This document shows positions 24,301 through 36,357 of a stretch of DNA of 64,000 nucleotides, piece by piece. Location of the stretch: positions 744,001-808,000 of the forward strand of contig NC_054391.1 of assembly GCF_001625195.1 (NCBI RefSeq), given 5' to 3'. The DNA comes from Drechmeria coniospora. Taxonomy: Eukaryota; Ascomycota; Sordariomycetes; Hypocreales; Ophiocordycipitaceae. The notes below the pieces were generated by a model. The model ran no database searches. It was not told where the DNA came from and saw only the letters and a program-made list of their open reading frames with translations. Made by a program: the position numbers and the translations under genes. The number at the start of each line of letters is the position of its first letter. The first letter of the stretch is position 1.

Positions 24301-27300
24301 TAGTTCCCAGCAGCACGTTTACGGGACCGTATACCACCATTACAAGTACTGGAACCGGATTGACAACATCCATCGCTACACTACCTCCTAGTGGAACGGA
24401 TACAGTTGGTACCATTATTGTTGTAGTTCCTAGCAGCACGTTTACGGGACCGTATACCACCGTTACAAGTACTGGAACCGGATTGATAACATCCATCGCT
24501 ACACTGCCTCCTACTGGAACGGATACAGTTGGTACCATTGTTGTTGTAGTTCCCAGCAGCACGTTTACGGGACCGTATACCACCGTTACAAGTACTGGAA
24601 CCGGATTGACGACATCCATTACTACACTGCCTCCTAGTGGAACGGATACAGTTGGCACCATTGTTGTTGTAGTACCTAGCAATACCATTTCCATTGTATC
24701 TGAATTTACATTTGGTCCAACTGCTGGTACTATCACTATAGTGCCATCACCTGGCTGTACTGGAATTTGTATTACGAGAATCATTATTACTGTAACCGGC
24801 GGCTTTACTACCGAAACAACGTTTGGTCCAACGGCTGGTACCAGCACTATTCCACCTTCATCTGGCTGTACTGGCGCCTGTCTGACAAGGATTATTGTTA
24901 CTTCTGCTCCTTCAGGTGGCGTGATTACACAATCTACCTTTGGACCAACTCCTGGAACAAGCACTATGCTGCCATCATCTGATTGCACAGGGTTCTGTCC
25001 TACCAGGGTTATTATTACTGCTACCGGCGGCTTTACTACCGAAACAACGTTTGGACCAACACCTGGTACTAGTACTATTCCACCTTCATCTGGTTGTATT
25101 GGCTTCTGCCCGACGAGGATTATTGTTACTTCTGCTCCTTCAGGTGGCGTAATTACACAATCTACCTTTGGACCAACTCCTGGAACAAGCACTATGCTGC
25201 CATCATCTGATTGCACTGGGTTCTGTCCTACCATGGTCATTGTCACTGCTACCGGCGGCTTTACTACCGAAATAACCTTTGGACCGACACCTGGTACTAG
25301 TACTATTCCACCTTCATCTGGTTGTATTGGCTTCTGCCCGACGAGGATTATTGTTACTTCTGCTCCTTCAGGTGGCGTGATTACACAATCTACCTTTGGA
25401 CCAACTCCTGGAACAAGCACTATGCTGCCATCATCTGATTGCACAGGGTTCTGTCCTACCAGGGTTATTATTACTGCTACCGGCGGCTTTACTACCGAAA
25501 CAACGTTTGGACCAACACCTGGTACTAGTACTATTCCACCTTCATCTGGTTGTATTGGCTTCTGCCCGACGAGGATTATTGTTACTTCTGCTCCTTCAGG
25601 TGGCTTAATTACACAATCTACCTTTGGACCAACTCCTGGAACAAGCACTATGCTGCCATTATCTGATTGCACAGGGTTCTGTCCTACCATGGTCATTGTC
25701 ACTGCTACCGGCGGCTTTACTACCGAAATAACCTTTGGACCGACACCTGGTACTAGTACTATTCCACCTTCATCTGGTTGTATTGGCTTCTGCCCGACGA
25801 GGATTATTGTTACTTCTGCTCCTTCAGGTGGCGTAATTACACAATCTACCTTTGGACCAACTCCTGGAACAAGCACTATGCTGCCATTATCTGATTGCAC
25901 AGGGTTCTGTCCTACCATGGTCATTGTCACTGCTACCGGCGGCTTTACTACCGAAACAACGTTTGGACCAACACCTGGTACTAGTACTATTCCACCTTCA
26001 TCTGGTTGTATTGACTTCTGCCCGACGAGGATTATCGTTACTTCTGCTCCTTCAGGTGGCATAATTACACAATCTACCTTTGGACCAACTCCTGGAACAA
26101 GCACTATGCTGCCATCATCTGATTGCACTGGGTTCTGTCCTACCATGGTCATTGTCACTGCTACCGGCGGCTTTACTACCGAAATAACCTTTGGACCGAC
26201 ACCTGGTACTAGTACTATTCCACCTTCATCTGGTTGTATTGGCTTCTGCCCGACGAGGATTATTGTTACTTCTGCTCCTTCAGGTGGCGTAATTACACAA
26301 TCTACCTTTGGACCAACTCCTGGAACAAGCACTATGCTGCCATTATCTGATTGCACAGGGTTCTGTCCTACCATGGTCATTGTCACTGCTACCGGCGGCT
26401 TTACTACCGAAACAACGTTTGGACCAACACCTGGTACTAGTACTATTCCACCTTCATCTGGTTGTATTGGCTTCTGCCCGACGAGGATTATCGTTACTTC
26501 TGCTCCTTCAGGTGGCATAATTACACAATCTACCTTTGGACCAACTCCTGGAACAAGCACTATGCTGCCATCATCTGATTGCACAGGGTTCTGTCCTACC
26601 ATGGTCATTGTCACTGCTACCGGCGGCTTTACTACCGAAATAACCTTTGGACCGACACCTGGTACTAGTACTATTCCACCTTCATCTGGTTGTATTGGCT
26701 TCTGCCCGACGAGGATTATTGTTACTTCTGCTCCTTCAGGTGGCATAATTACACAATCTACCTTTGGACCAACTCCTGGAACAAGCACTATGCTGCCATC
26801 ATCTGATTGCACAGGGTTCTGTCCTACCATGGTCATTGTCACTGCTACCGGCGGCTTTACTACCGAAATAACCTTTGGACCGACACCTGGTACTAGTACT
26901 ATTCCACCTTCATCTGGTTGTATTGGCTTCTGCCCGACGAGGATTATTGTTACTTCTGCTCCTTCAGGTGGCGTGATTACACAATCTACCTTTGGACCAA
27001 CTCCTGGAACAAGCACTATGCTGCCATCATCTGATTGCACTGGGTTCTGTCCTACCAGGGTCATTATCACTGCTACCGGCGGCTTTACTACCGAAACAAC
27101 GTTTGGACCAACACCTGGTACTAGTACTATTCCACCTTCATCTGGTTGTATTGGCTTCTGCCCGACGAGGATTATTGTTACTTCTGCTCCTTCAGGTGGC
27201 GTAATTACACAATCTACCTTTGGACCAACTCCTGGAACAAGCACTATGCTGCCATCATCTGATTGCACAGGGTTCTGTCCTACCATGGTCATTGTCACTG

Positions 27301-30300
27301 CTACCGGCGGCTTTACTACCGAAACAACGTTTGGACCAACACCTGGTACTAGTACTATTCCACCTTCATCTGGTTGTATTGGCTTCTGCCCGACGAGGAT
27401 TATCGTTACTTCTGCTCCTTCAGGTGGCGTAATTACACAATCTACCTTTGGACCAACTCCTGGAACAAGCACTATGCTGCCATCATCTGATTGCACAGGG
27501 TTCTGTCCTACCATGGTCATTGTCACTGCTACCGGCGGCTTTACTACCGAAACAACGTTTGGACCAACACCTGGTACTAGTACTATTCCACCTTCATCTG
27601 GTTGTATTGGCTTCTGCCCGACGAGGATTATCGTCACTTCTGCTCCTTCAGGTGGCATAATTACACAATCTACCTTTGGACCATCTCCTGGAACAAGTAC
27701 CATACTGCCATCATCTGATTGCACTGGCTTCTGTCCTACCAGGGTCATTGTCACTGCAACCGGCGGCTTTACTACTGAAACAACGTTTGGACCAACGGCC
27801 GGTACTAGTACTATTCCACCTTCATCTGGTTGTATTGGCTTCTGCCCGACGAGGATCATCGTCACTGCTACTGGCGGCTTTACTACCGAAACAACGTTTG
27901 GTCCAACGGCCGGTACCAGCACTATTCCACCTTCATCTGGTTGTACTGGCGCCTGTCCCACAAGGATTATCATTACTGCTGCTCCTTCAGGTGGTTTGAT
28001 TACAGAATCTATTTTTGGACCGACTCCTGGAACAAGCACCATGCTGCCATTATCTGATTGCACAGGGTTTTGTCCTACTAGGGTTATTATCACTGCGACT
28101 GGCGGCTTTACTACCGAAACAACATTTGGGCCAACACCTGGTACTAGCACTATAATGCCATCATCTGGTTGTGCAGGAATATGTCCTACCAGAATCATCG
28201 TAACTGCTACTGGCGGCTTTACTACAGAGACAACGTTTGGTCCAACAGCCGGTACCAGCACTGTTCCACCTTCATCTGGTTGTACTGGCGCCTGTCCGAC
28301 AAGGATCATCATCACTGCTGCTCCTTCAGGTGGTGTGATTACAGAATCTACCTTTGGACCAACTCCTGGAACAAGTACCATCTTACCATCTTCCGGCTGC
28401 ACAGGATTTTGTCCTACGAGAATTATCGTTACTACTACCGGCGGCTTTACCACAGAGACAACATTTGGGCCAACACCTGGAACAAGCACCATCTTACCTT
28501 CTTCCGGCTGTACAGGATTCTGTCCTACGAGAATTATTGTTACTGCTACCGGCGGCTTTACCACAGAGATAACGTTTGGTCCAACACCCGGAACAAGCAC
28601 TATCTTACCATCTTCCGGCTGCACAGGAATCTGTCCTACGAGAATTATTGTTACTGCTACCGGTGGCTTTACCACAGAGACAACATTTGGTCCAACACCT
28701 GGAACAAGTACTATCTTGCCTTCTTCCGGCTGCACAGGATTCTGTCCTACGAGAATTGTTGTTACTGCTACCGGCGGCTTTACCACAGAGACAACATTTG
28801 GTCCAATACCTGGAACAAGCACTATCGTACCAACTTCCGGCTGCATAGGATTCTGTCCTACGAGAATCATTATTACTGCTACCGGCGGCTTTACCACAGA
28901 GACAACATTTGGTCCAACACCTGGAACAAGCACTATCTTGCCTTCTTCCGGCTGTATAGGATTCTGTCCTACGAGAATTATTGTTACTGCTACCGGCGGC
29001 TTTACCACAGAGACAACATTTGGTCCAATACCTGGAACAAGCACTATCGTACCAACTTCCGGCTGCACAGGAATCTGTCCTACGAGAATTATTGTTACTG
29101 CTACCGGCGGCTTTACTACAGAGACAACGTTTGGTCCAACACCTGGAACAAGCACCATCTTACCGTCTTCCGGCTGCACAGGATTCTGTCCTACGAGAAT
29201 CATTATTACTGCTACCGGCGGCTTTACCACAGAGACAACGTTTGGTCCAACACCTGGAACAAGCACCATCTTACCGTCTTCCGGCTGCACAGGATTCTGT
29301 CCTACGAGAATCATTATTACTGCTACCGGCGGCTTTACCACAATAACAACATTTGGTCCAACACCTGGAACAAGCACTATCTTGCCTTCTTCCGGCTGTA
29401 TAGGATTCTGTCCTACGAGAATTATTGTTACTGCTACCGGCGGCTTTACCACAGAGACAACATTTGGTCCAATACCTGGAACAAGCACTATCGTACCAAC
29501 TTCCGGCTGCACAGGAATCTGTCCTACGAGAATTATTGTTACTGCTACCGGCGGCTTTACTACAGAGACAACGTTTGGTCCAACACCTGGAACAAGCACC
29601 ATCTTACCGTCTTCCGGCTGCACAGGATTCTGTCCTACGAGAATCATTATTACTGCTACCGGCGGCTTTACCACAATAACAACATTTGGTCCAACACCTG
29701 GAACAAGCACCATCTTACCATCTTCCGGCTGCACAGGATTCTGCCCTACGAGAATCGTTGTTACTGCTACCGGCGGTTTTATCACAGAGACAACATTTGG
29801 TCCAATACCTGGAACAAGCACTATCGTACCAACTTCCGGTTGCGTAGGATCCTGTCCTATTAGGATTATTGTTACTGCTACCAGTAGCGGTACCACCTTG
29901 TTATTATTCACTACAGTTACCTCCACTGGTACAGGATCACAAATATCCACTGAAACTTTACTACCCAGTGATTCAGATGCCACTGGAACTATAATTATTC
30001 TAATGCCTTCATTTACTGGGCCATATACTACAGTAACCACAACTGGTTCTGGAACTACCGTCTCTACTATTACATCGCTTCCTACTGGTACATTCTCTGT
30101 TGGTACCATTTTTATTATATTGCCTAGTCCTGATATAGCTATTACAACAACTCTTACTGGTCTTGTCGCAGGTACTACAACTATGTTACCAGGGAGTAAT
30201 TGCACTCACCCATGTACTACTAGCATTATTGTCACGACTACGAGAACACCTGCTGTATGCCCTCCCCATACATCAATAGTACCAGCAGTAAACTGCAGTA

Positions 30301-31979
30301 ATATTTCTGGTTTTACTGTAATGTATGATAGTCCCAGTCCCGCATTTACCTTCGATTATAATGGTTTCGCGATGGGGTACGGTAACTTTCCTGCCTCTTT
30401 CGCAGCATTTAATCCAGTTGATCATTTTATTTATGGTTATGCCTCTGGTGGCAATACACTAGTAAGAATTGGCCCTAGTGCCACTATCACCCAATTTCCC
30501 GGCATTTCATTATCCCAATGGTATCCACTAACTGGAACTATTACGGGAAATGGAAGTTATTTTATCTTTAGTGGATATACCGATGTCGGTCCTCTAGCAG
30601 GAGGCTGGTACTGGTATGAATACGATCTTTCGAATTCTTGCTCACCAACTTTTGGAGCTCTACTGGGAGAAGGTTATGCTTATCATAATTCTTATTATAT
30701 AAGTCCAGTTTCTTATGTTCCCGCTGGAGATGGCATTTATGCACTTGGATCAACTGACACTACGAATAACGGTGTCGGGACTCGTACTGGAACAGTTTTA
30801 GTAAGATTTGATTTGATATTACGGGAATGGATTGTTGTTAAGTGCTTAGGAAGTGTTTCTGATAATTGGTGGGGCGCTACATGGGGCACAAAAGATGGCT
30901 TTTTATATGCTCAAGATGGCCTAGGTCAAATTTGGAAAGTCCATGTTTTAGCTGCAGGGCAACCTATTTTGGTTTCGGCATCAACGGGATTGCAATATTC
31001 TTATGGCACAGGTTGCTTTGATTATTTTGGCACAGGGCCAATGGATGCTACTATAACGAAAACGGTTTCTGGTAGTCAGTCAGGGACCACAACAATTATG
31101 CCATCAACCAGCTGTTCGTATCCATGTACTACTAGCGTTATTATTACGGAACCTACGGGTGTTATATGTCCTGCACCTATTTCTACTATGCCTCCTTTCA
31201 ACTGTACCGGCATTGCTGGGTTCTGGTGGCAATGGGACAGTCCTTCTCCTGCAAATATTATCAACTCAACATCAGGAACCCTATCACATTTTTCGAATGT
31301 TCCAATTTGGTTGCCTGGATTTAATCCTGTTGACAATTACGTCTATGGACTAAGCGGTTGTTCTGACTCAACTCTTATAAGGGTCGGGGCAGGGGGTGTT
31401 ACAACAATGCTAGGTAAAGTAGTAACATTATGGTATCCAATAACAGCAACTATTACGGGAAATGGAAGTTATTTTATCTTTAGTGGATATACCGATGTCG
31501 GTCCTCTAGCAGCAGGCTGGTACTGGTATGAATACGATCTTTCGAATTCTTGCTCACCAACCTTTGGAGCTCTACTTGGAGAAGGTTTTGCTTATCATAA
31601 TTCTTATTACATAAGTCCAGTTTCTTATGTTCCCGCTGGAGATGGCATTTATGCACTTGGATCAACTGACACTACGAATAACGGTCTCGGGACACAAACG
31701 GGAACCGTTCTAGCCAAGTTTGATCTAATATCTAGACAATGGAATATAGTTCGATCATTAGGGAGTATAGGTGGTAATTATTGGGCGGGTGGTGCTCATT
31801 TTTCACTTACTTGGGGGACCAGTGATGGCTATTTATATGCTTACAGTGGTACACTTGGTGAACTTTGGAAAGTACATGTTTTAACAGGAGAGCCAGCTAT
31901 TCTTGTTTCGACAGCAATAGGGGTTGTTCCATCATTATATTATTATGGTAGTTCTTGCTTTGATTTTCTTCGCCCATAA
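21322..31979 (+). CDS. giant secreted repeat protein, adhesin-like, two exons (21322-21482, 21557-31979)
   Basis: The first exon encodes 53 codons starting with a signal peptide (about residues 1-19, ending S-V-H-S-A) and a short Cys-containing head. A 74-nt intron (21483-21556: GTATTT donor, AACTAAT branch site at 21524-21530, ACCAG acceptor) restores the frame of a 10.4-kb second exon, giving 3,527 aa. Order of domains: about 25 flocculin-like 41-residue repeats; about 45 repeats of 37-38 residues each with a C-x-G-x-C pair; a few mixed repeats; then two C-terminal domains of about 250 residues, rich in Trp, Tyr and Gly, that resemble the fungal beta-propeller-like DUF6923 (assignment from memory). 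No GPI signal is seen at the C terminus. Likely a cell-surface or extracellular adhesin-like protein. No stop interrupts the frame. Confidence 0.8.
21483..21556 (+). other. intron joining signal-peptide exon to repeat exon
   Basis: GTATTTGAG at the 5' end, AACTAAT branch-type sequence about 30 nt before the 3' end, and ACCAG at the end. Exon 1 ends in phase 2 (53 codons plus CG) and exon 2 supplies the third base, so the frame runs into the repeats. Without this splice the long frame has no signal peptide. Confidence 0.75.
21602..24690 (+). repeat. about 25 flocculin-like 123-bp coding repeats
   Basis: Period 123 nt. The first four copies are almost identical (G-T-G-S-V-T-S-T type), the middle copies are diverged, and the last 16 or so form a homogeneous subfamily (S-T-G-T-G-L-T-T-S-I-A-T-L-P type). 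The unit is homologous to that of the gene at 12850. One copy near 22210 carries a short insertion that adds two or three residues. Confidence 0.9.
24700..29880 (+). repeat. about 45 Cys-pair coding repeats, 111-114-bp unit with 228-bp higher-order unit
   Basis: Units of 37-38 codons contain T-F-G-P-T-P-G-T-S-T followed by S-x-C-x-G-x-C-P-T. Between about 24780 and 27780 two unit types alternate (G-G-F-T-T-E-T and G-G-V-I-T-Q-S), producing a 228-bp higher-order repeat; after 28370 a single type with 111-bp period predominates. Adjacent higher-order units are nearly identical in nucleotide sequence. Confidence 0.9.
30260..31035 (+). other. C-terminal propeller-like domain 1 of the giant protein
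   Basis: Begins with a V-C-P-P-H motif and runs through F-N-P-V-D-H-F-I-Y-G, G-W-Y-W-Y-E-Y-D-L, Y-V-P-A-G-D-G-I-Y and L-G-Q-I-W-K-V-H-V to a G-C-F-D-Y end. These repeated strand patterns suggest a beta-propeller. A second copy follows at 31165-31979. Domain family inferred, not proven. Confidence 0.55.
31165..31979 (+). other. C-terminal propeller-like domain 2 of the giant protein
   Basis: Same architecture as domain 1, starting I-C-P-A-P and ending S-C-F-D-F. The central 31447-31690 stretch is nearly identical in nucleotides to 30539-30782, whereas both flanks are clearly diverged. Confidence 0.55.
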
Positions 31980-32433
31980 TTTATCTTGCGAATAAGGTAG
32001 TTAATTTTAGGGACATTGATTAGACTAATTGAAACTCCCGTAGCAGTACGATAAGAACAGTTACAATTGGTGCCTAGACTATAAATAGATATACAAACGC
32101 TACGTTACTACAATAGGCTCTCGAGACTGGACGAAGGAGGAAATAGTAAGGGAAAAACAGGCCGGAAGGGTAGGGGTTAGGGCTAGAGATTAGTTGAAAT
32201 AATAAAAAGGTTATAGTAAAAGTGAAAAATTGTAACACATATAGGGAGGTGTGCCCATATGGACAATAGACCAGTTAACCGTTCGACTATATAGCCAAAC
32301 TGTCAAAAGATCCGCCAGTATCCGCACTTAGTACGGGTACTGCACCTTACATTCGCTTATAAGGCCTACACGCCTATAGCGCGCCTTACAAAAATATTAT
32401 AGAATAATCATATTAATATATAGTAGCAAATAT
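31980..32433. other. 3' flank of the giant gene, no gene
   Basis: AT-rich. The first 65 bp resemble 8108-8175. No coding region or clear polyadenylation signal can be assigned with confidence. Confidence 0.4.
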
Positions 32434-33044
32434 ACCTTTGGACCTAGGTCCGAAGGTAAATCCTATTTATCTCTTTTATTCTTCTACCCTTCCTTTCACC
32501 CTTTCTCTTCCTATCCTCTTATTTATAGCCTTTGCTGTTATCGGCCTGCGAGGGATCTACCTTAGGACCCGGGTCCTAAGGTAAATCCTATATATCTCTT
32601 CCTTTGTCTTCCTCTTCTCTTATTTGTACTAGCTTTTAAGGTGGATCCTTTATCGACTGATAATAGTAAAGGCTACGAATAAGAGGAGACGAAGATTAAA
32701 GAAGTAGTAGATAGGATCCACCTTAGGACCCGGGACCTAAGGTGGGTCCTATCTGCCTCTTCCTTAATCCCTATCCTCTTCTTTACGGCTTTTACTGTTG
32801 CCTGTCTGTATAGGATCTACCTTCGGACCCGGGTCCTAAGGTAAATCCCTTGTAGGCCAATAACAGCAAAGGCTATAAAGAAGAGGACAGGAAGAGAGAG
32901 GGCAAGAGAAAGAGTATAGACTAAAGAAAGAGAAAGGAAAAGGGGAAAAAAATAAGAAAGGGTAAGAGGAAGAAAAAGGAAAAGGAAGGAAGAGAGGAAG
33001 AAAAAGAAAAAAACGGATCTGCCTTAGGACCTGGATCCTAAGGT
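32434..33044. repeat. cluster of five 24-bp palindromes in a purine/pyrimidine-asymmetric tract
   Basis: Half-site ACCTTAGGACCC. Copies: 32434-32457 (imperfect), 32559-32582 (perfect), 32720-32743 (one mismatched pair), 32819-32842 (one mismatch), 33021-33044 (imperfect). They sit between pyrimidine-rich and purine-rich strands (for example 32460-32520 and 32880-33010) that are themselves partly complementary, including a TAGCCTTTGCTGTTATCGGCC stretch near 32527 and its inverse near 32850. Probably a fold-back type repeat. Confidence 0.8.
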
Positions 33045-33330
33045 AAAGTATTTAATGTCCCTTATCTCCCCCTTTACCTTATTTATTTCCTAAGGAGGAA
33101 CCCTTACAGACCGATATCGGTAAAGGCTACTAATAAAGAAGAGGAAGAAGGAGAGAATAGATTAACCTATAGGCATTTGTTCCGCTCGGGATGCCTAATT
33201 AGTCGAGGAAGTAAAGGTTTTTAAACATAGGCTTAAATATCTTACGTTCAATCTTAGGCAGTAGGTAATTAAGGCAGGCGGCGTTAGATTGCAATGTTTG
33301 GCGGGTATATTAGTAGCGGTAGCGCCAAGT

Positions 33331-33640
33331 AGTAATCGTACTACGCCCTACTTTTCTAGCCCTCGGATTCCTCGTACCACCACTAAAGGTTGTAATAGGC
33401 GGACTGATTTAAAGACAGTTAGGTAAGCAGGTAAACTTTCTTTAGAAATCGAGTAGTATTTAGGACTAAAGCTTAATCCCTTTTAAGCTTCTGTGCTTAC
33501 ACTCCTTTTGTAGCCGGAGCGTGCCCTACTCCTGGGGCAACCCCGCCTTCCTGTCTACCCGAGCTTTACCCGGGCGCCTAGCCTTACAAAGGTAGTACGA
33601 GGAATCCAAGGGCTAGAAAAGTAGGGTGTAGTACGATTAA
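33331..33640. repeat. long inverted repeat (48-bp arms, about 210-bp spacer)
   Basis: 33331-33378 is the reverse complement of 33592-33640 with about four mismatches. The spacer is more GC-rich and contains no coding frame. It may be the remains of a fold-back or MITE-like element. Confidence 0.65.
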
Positions 33641-34388
33641 TAAGTACAGGTTAGTAGTAACTTCGCTAAAGTAAACGCTAAAGACGGCCTAAGAAAAGTT
33701 AATAACAGTATATTGCTAGATACTTACCTAGACTAATATACTATTGCGATAATGCGGTATGCCGGCTTGGGCGTTAAAGGATGTTGCATAGGTGGCCGGC
33801 ATTAGCAAGAAGCAAGTTAAGGTCGAACTGCCTCCGCAGACCAAGCTGGATAAATTGCTAGTAACTTCTAGATCTGGCTATAGCTTAATATTATAATGTT
33901 GTTTCCTAGGAAGTCGGCAAGAATGCTTCCCGGGATCTTCCTCCGGTTCCCGTTCTTCCTTGTGCTTATACAGATCGGCGAGCAAGGCGGGCCGCGGTAT
34001 CGGCTCTGCGCTACTACTAGCTATTAGCGGACCTACTCTATAGTAGCTGTTAAAATATTAGTATTTATACTAGTAAGACTACCTAAATAGGATACTATCC
34101 TATTATTACTGCTACTAGTAGTAACTACTAGGAGTACTACTACTAGCAAATATACTATGCTATACTGCGAGTATAAGTAATTATAAAGAGTTGACTAATA
34201 GTATACAATATACTATTTCTCCGAATAACAACTCGGAGCGACTAGCAGTTGTACTACTACCGGCGAACTTACTACCATAATACAACTTGTATATATATTA
34301 GCCAGTCGACTACTGGAGCCAATTGATAGGAATAACAGTTACCGCTCTCCCAATCGCTACTAGTTATTACCAGCCTACAGTACTACTG

Positions 34389-34498
34389 CGGGCAATCAAA
34401 CTATTGTAGAACCGAAACGGCGATTAAACTATTGTGCGACTACAACGGGCGATTAAACCATTGTGCAACCAAACGGTGAATCAAACTATAGTGCGACT
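34389..34498. repeat. short tandem repeat of about 30 bp, four copies
   Basis: Degenerate units built around GCGATTAAACTATTGTGCGAC. It lies just upstream of the solo LTR at 34526. No coding potential. Confidence 0.55.
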
Positions 34499-34525
34499 GT
34501 ACAGCTATAATCTGGACCTATAAGG

Positions 34526-34716
34526 TGTTACGAAGCTGACTAGCAGGAAGGCAGTATGCGCAAAGACTGTAGAATTTTCGAACTAAGGAGGAAGAAAAGA
34601 GACAGAAAACAGCAAGGGCGGCGAGGAACGGCCTATATACCCAGACGGTCCGCGCGTCACGTGATGGAGGGTGTAGGGTAGGCTAGGAAGAGAGTACGAT
34701 ATACGATATCGTCACA
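34526..34716 (-). mobile_element. solo LTR (191 bp) with TAAGG target duplication
   Basis: Begins TGTTACGA and ends ATCGTCACA, flanked by TAAGG on both sides (34521-34525 and 34717-34721). On the minus strand it contains a TATATAGGCC promoter-like sequence followed by a pyrimidine tract, plus a CACGTG site, which sets the orientation. It is almost identical (about 188 of 191 positions) to the LTR at 45148-45336 in opposite orientation, so both are young compared with the debris around them. Confidence 0.85.
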
Positions 34717-35117
34717 TAAGGTACTACTCTATAGGATTAATAGCCGTACTTCCCTTGCACGTTAGTTAGAAGAATAATCGCATTCGTTTGTATAATTTGG
34801 TACTACTAAGTGTGCACTCTTGCCCAGTTACTAACTAGTACCCATTTTGCTGTTACTAACAGCGTGATTGATTCCCTGGTCCGTGCAATATACTTCCACT
34901 ACTCCCTCCTCTTGCGTATACAAATTGCCAAAGGTTATAAGCCCGGAAGGACTACAATTAATCCTCTGGAATTAATCTTTGCAACTTACTAAGTCGCCTA
35001 CTAGTACTACTAGTAAATCGTCCGGATCGATCTCTGTAACTTACTAAGTTACTTACTAATACTACTGGTAACAATTGATCGATCCTTATAACTTACTAAG
35101 TTACCTACCAGTACTAC

Positions 35118-36055
35118 TTTTTGGAAATAAAAGGGGAAATACCTCTTTTAATAAAGGGGTACAATAGGAAGGATGCGCAGTGGAAGTTCAGTTGCACGGA
35201 CTATCCAAAATGGATATCAATCAAGGCTGTTAGTAACAGCAGGAAGTGCACCAGTTAGTAACTGGGCAAGAAATACAGATTTGAACAAGTCAAATAGTAG
35301 TGCCAAGGGACGATTCAAAAATAAAAGACTGTTGTGTTTCTTGTGCTTGTGCGCGTGCGTGTGTGTTCACAGCATGTGTGTCTTGCGTGCTTATTCTATC
35401 CTAACTATCTAAGAGTGTAGGAAAGGTAGGACCATTTTATACCTGAGAGGTAGTACCTCAATCAGTGCAATATGCACGTATTGGAATTCTGTCTGATTCT
35501 ATACAATGCATCTCCGAACAATCTGCTTGCATTCAATGCAGCTCCAAATACTCTGGTTGAGTCATACTGCTAGTTGGATGCAACTAGTAGGGTTGATCAG
35601 TATTAGGGTTCGGTCGCGACAGTACAGCAGAAGTACTGCAGTAGTCGAGTGGGCCAGTAGTAGTACTACTAGCAAGCAACTGCTAGTTGCAGTTGGGTGG
35701 GTCCTACCGCGCAATAGTAGTACTATTGGCGGGCAACTACTAGTAGTAGTTGGGAGCGCGTTAATTGACGGCCCGATCAATAATCTTGCTTAGTCAACAA
35801 AGTACTACTTGTACGAGACGCGTAACAGTAGTGAATTGGCTGGGCAGTAGTACTGCCATCAGTGATACTAAGTCTGTGCGAGGAGAATTTGCATAGCAAA
35901 TGCAATTCGTTAACTCGATATACTACTTGTATGTGCAGTACAGTGATAGTATATTGGCAAGCAGTAGTACTGCTGCCAGGTATTGAAAATAGCAATACAT
36001 AGGATAGTATCCTATTTGGGTAGTCTTACTAGTATAAATACCAGTAATTTTAACA
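35118..36055. repeat. 0.93-kb dispersed direct repeat, copy 1 (LTR-like)
   Basis: Matches 37104-38028 over its full length. It starts TTTTT(G/A)GAAATAAAAGGGG and ends AATTTTAACA. Copy 1 lies inside an array of TACTAGTACTAC-type repeats, and ACTAC occurs at both edges, which suggests insertion with a 5-bp duplication. Two further ends, reading TGTTAAAAT..., occur inverted at 34049 and 38294. The pair brackets a Copia gag relic, so these may be LTRs, although one end lacks the usual TG/CA. Confidence 0.6.
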
Positions 36056-36357
36056 CTACTGGTAACGATTGATCGAATTCTATGACTTACTAAGTCACCT
36101 ACCAGTACTACTAGTAATTCTTGGTCACCAAATTACGGCCCCCCCAACTACTAGTACTACTAGTACGTTATCTACCAGTACTACTGGTACCTCTTGGTCA
36201 CTAAACAACGGCTTCCCCAACTACTAGCACTAGTAGTAACGCTTAGTCTCTAAGCTACGGCTCCCTCTTCTAACAGTACTACTAGTAGGATACCCAATTG
36301 CTGGTATTACTAGCTAGGTAAGTAAGGTAAGATCGGAATCTAGTTACTAACTAGAAA

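Noticed and set aside
24767..29863. Plus-strand frames in other registers within the Cys-pair repeat array (564 codons and many of 70 codons)
   Set aside because: They recur at the repeat period and are alternative-frame readings of the same units.
22628..30205. A 2,525-codon open frame on the minus strand, antisense to the giant repeat gene (also 21518-22591, and 13269-15260 opposite the ice-binding-like gene)
   Set aside because: The openness follows from repeating a stop-free unit; the antisense product is a monotonous Val/Pro repeat with no signal peptide or domain, while the sense strand has promoter, signal peptide, intron and domains.
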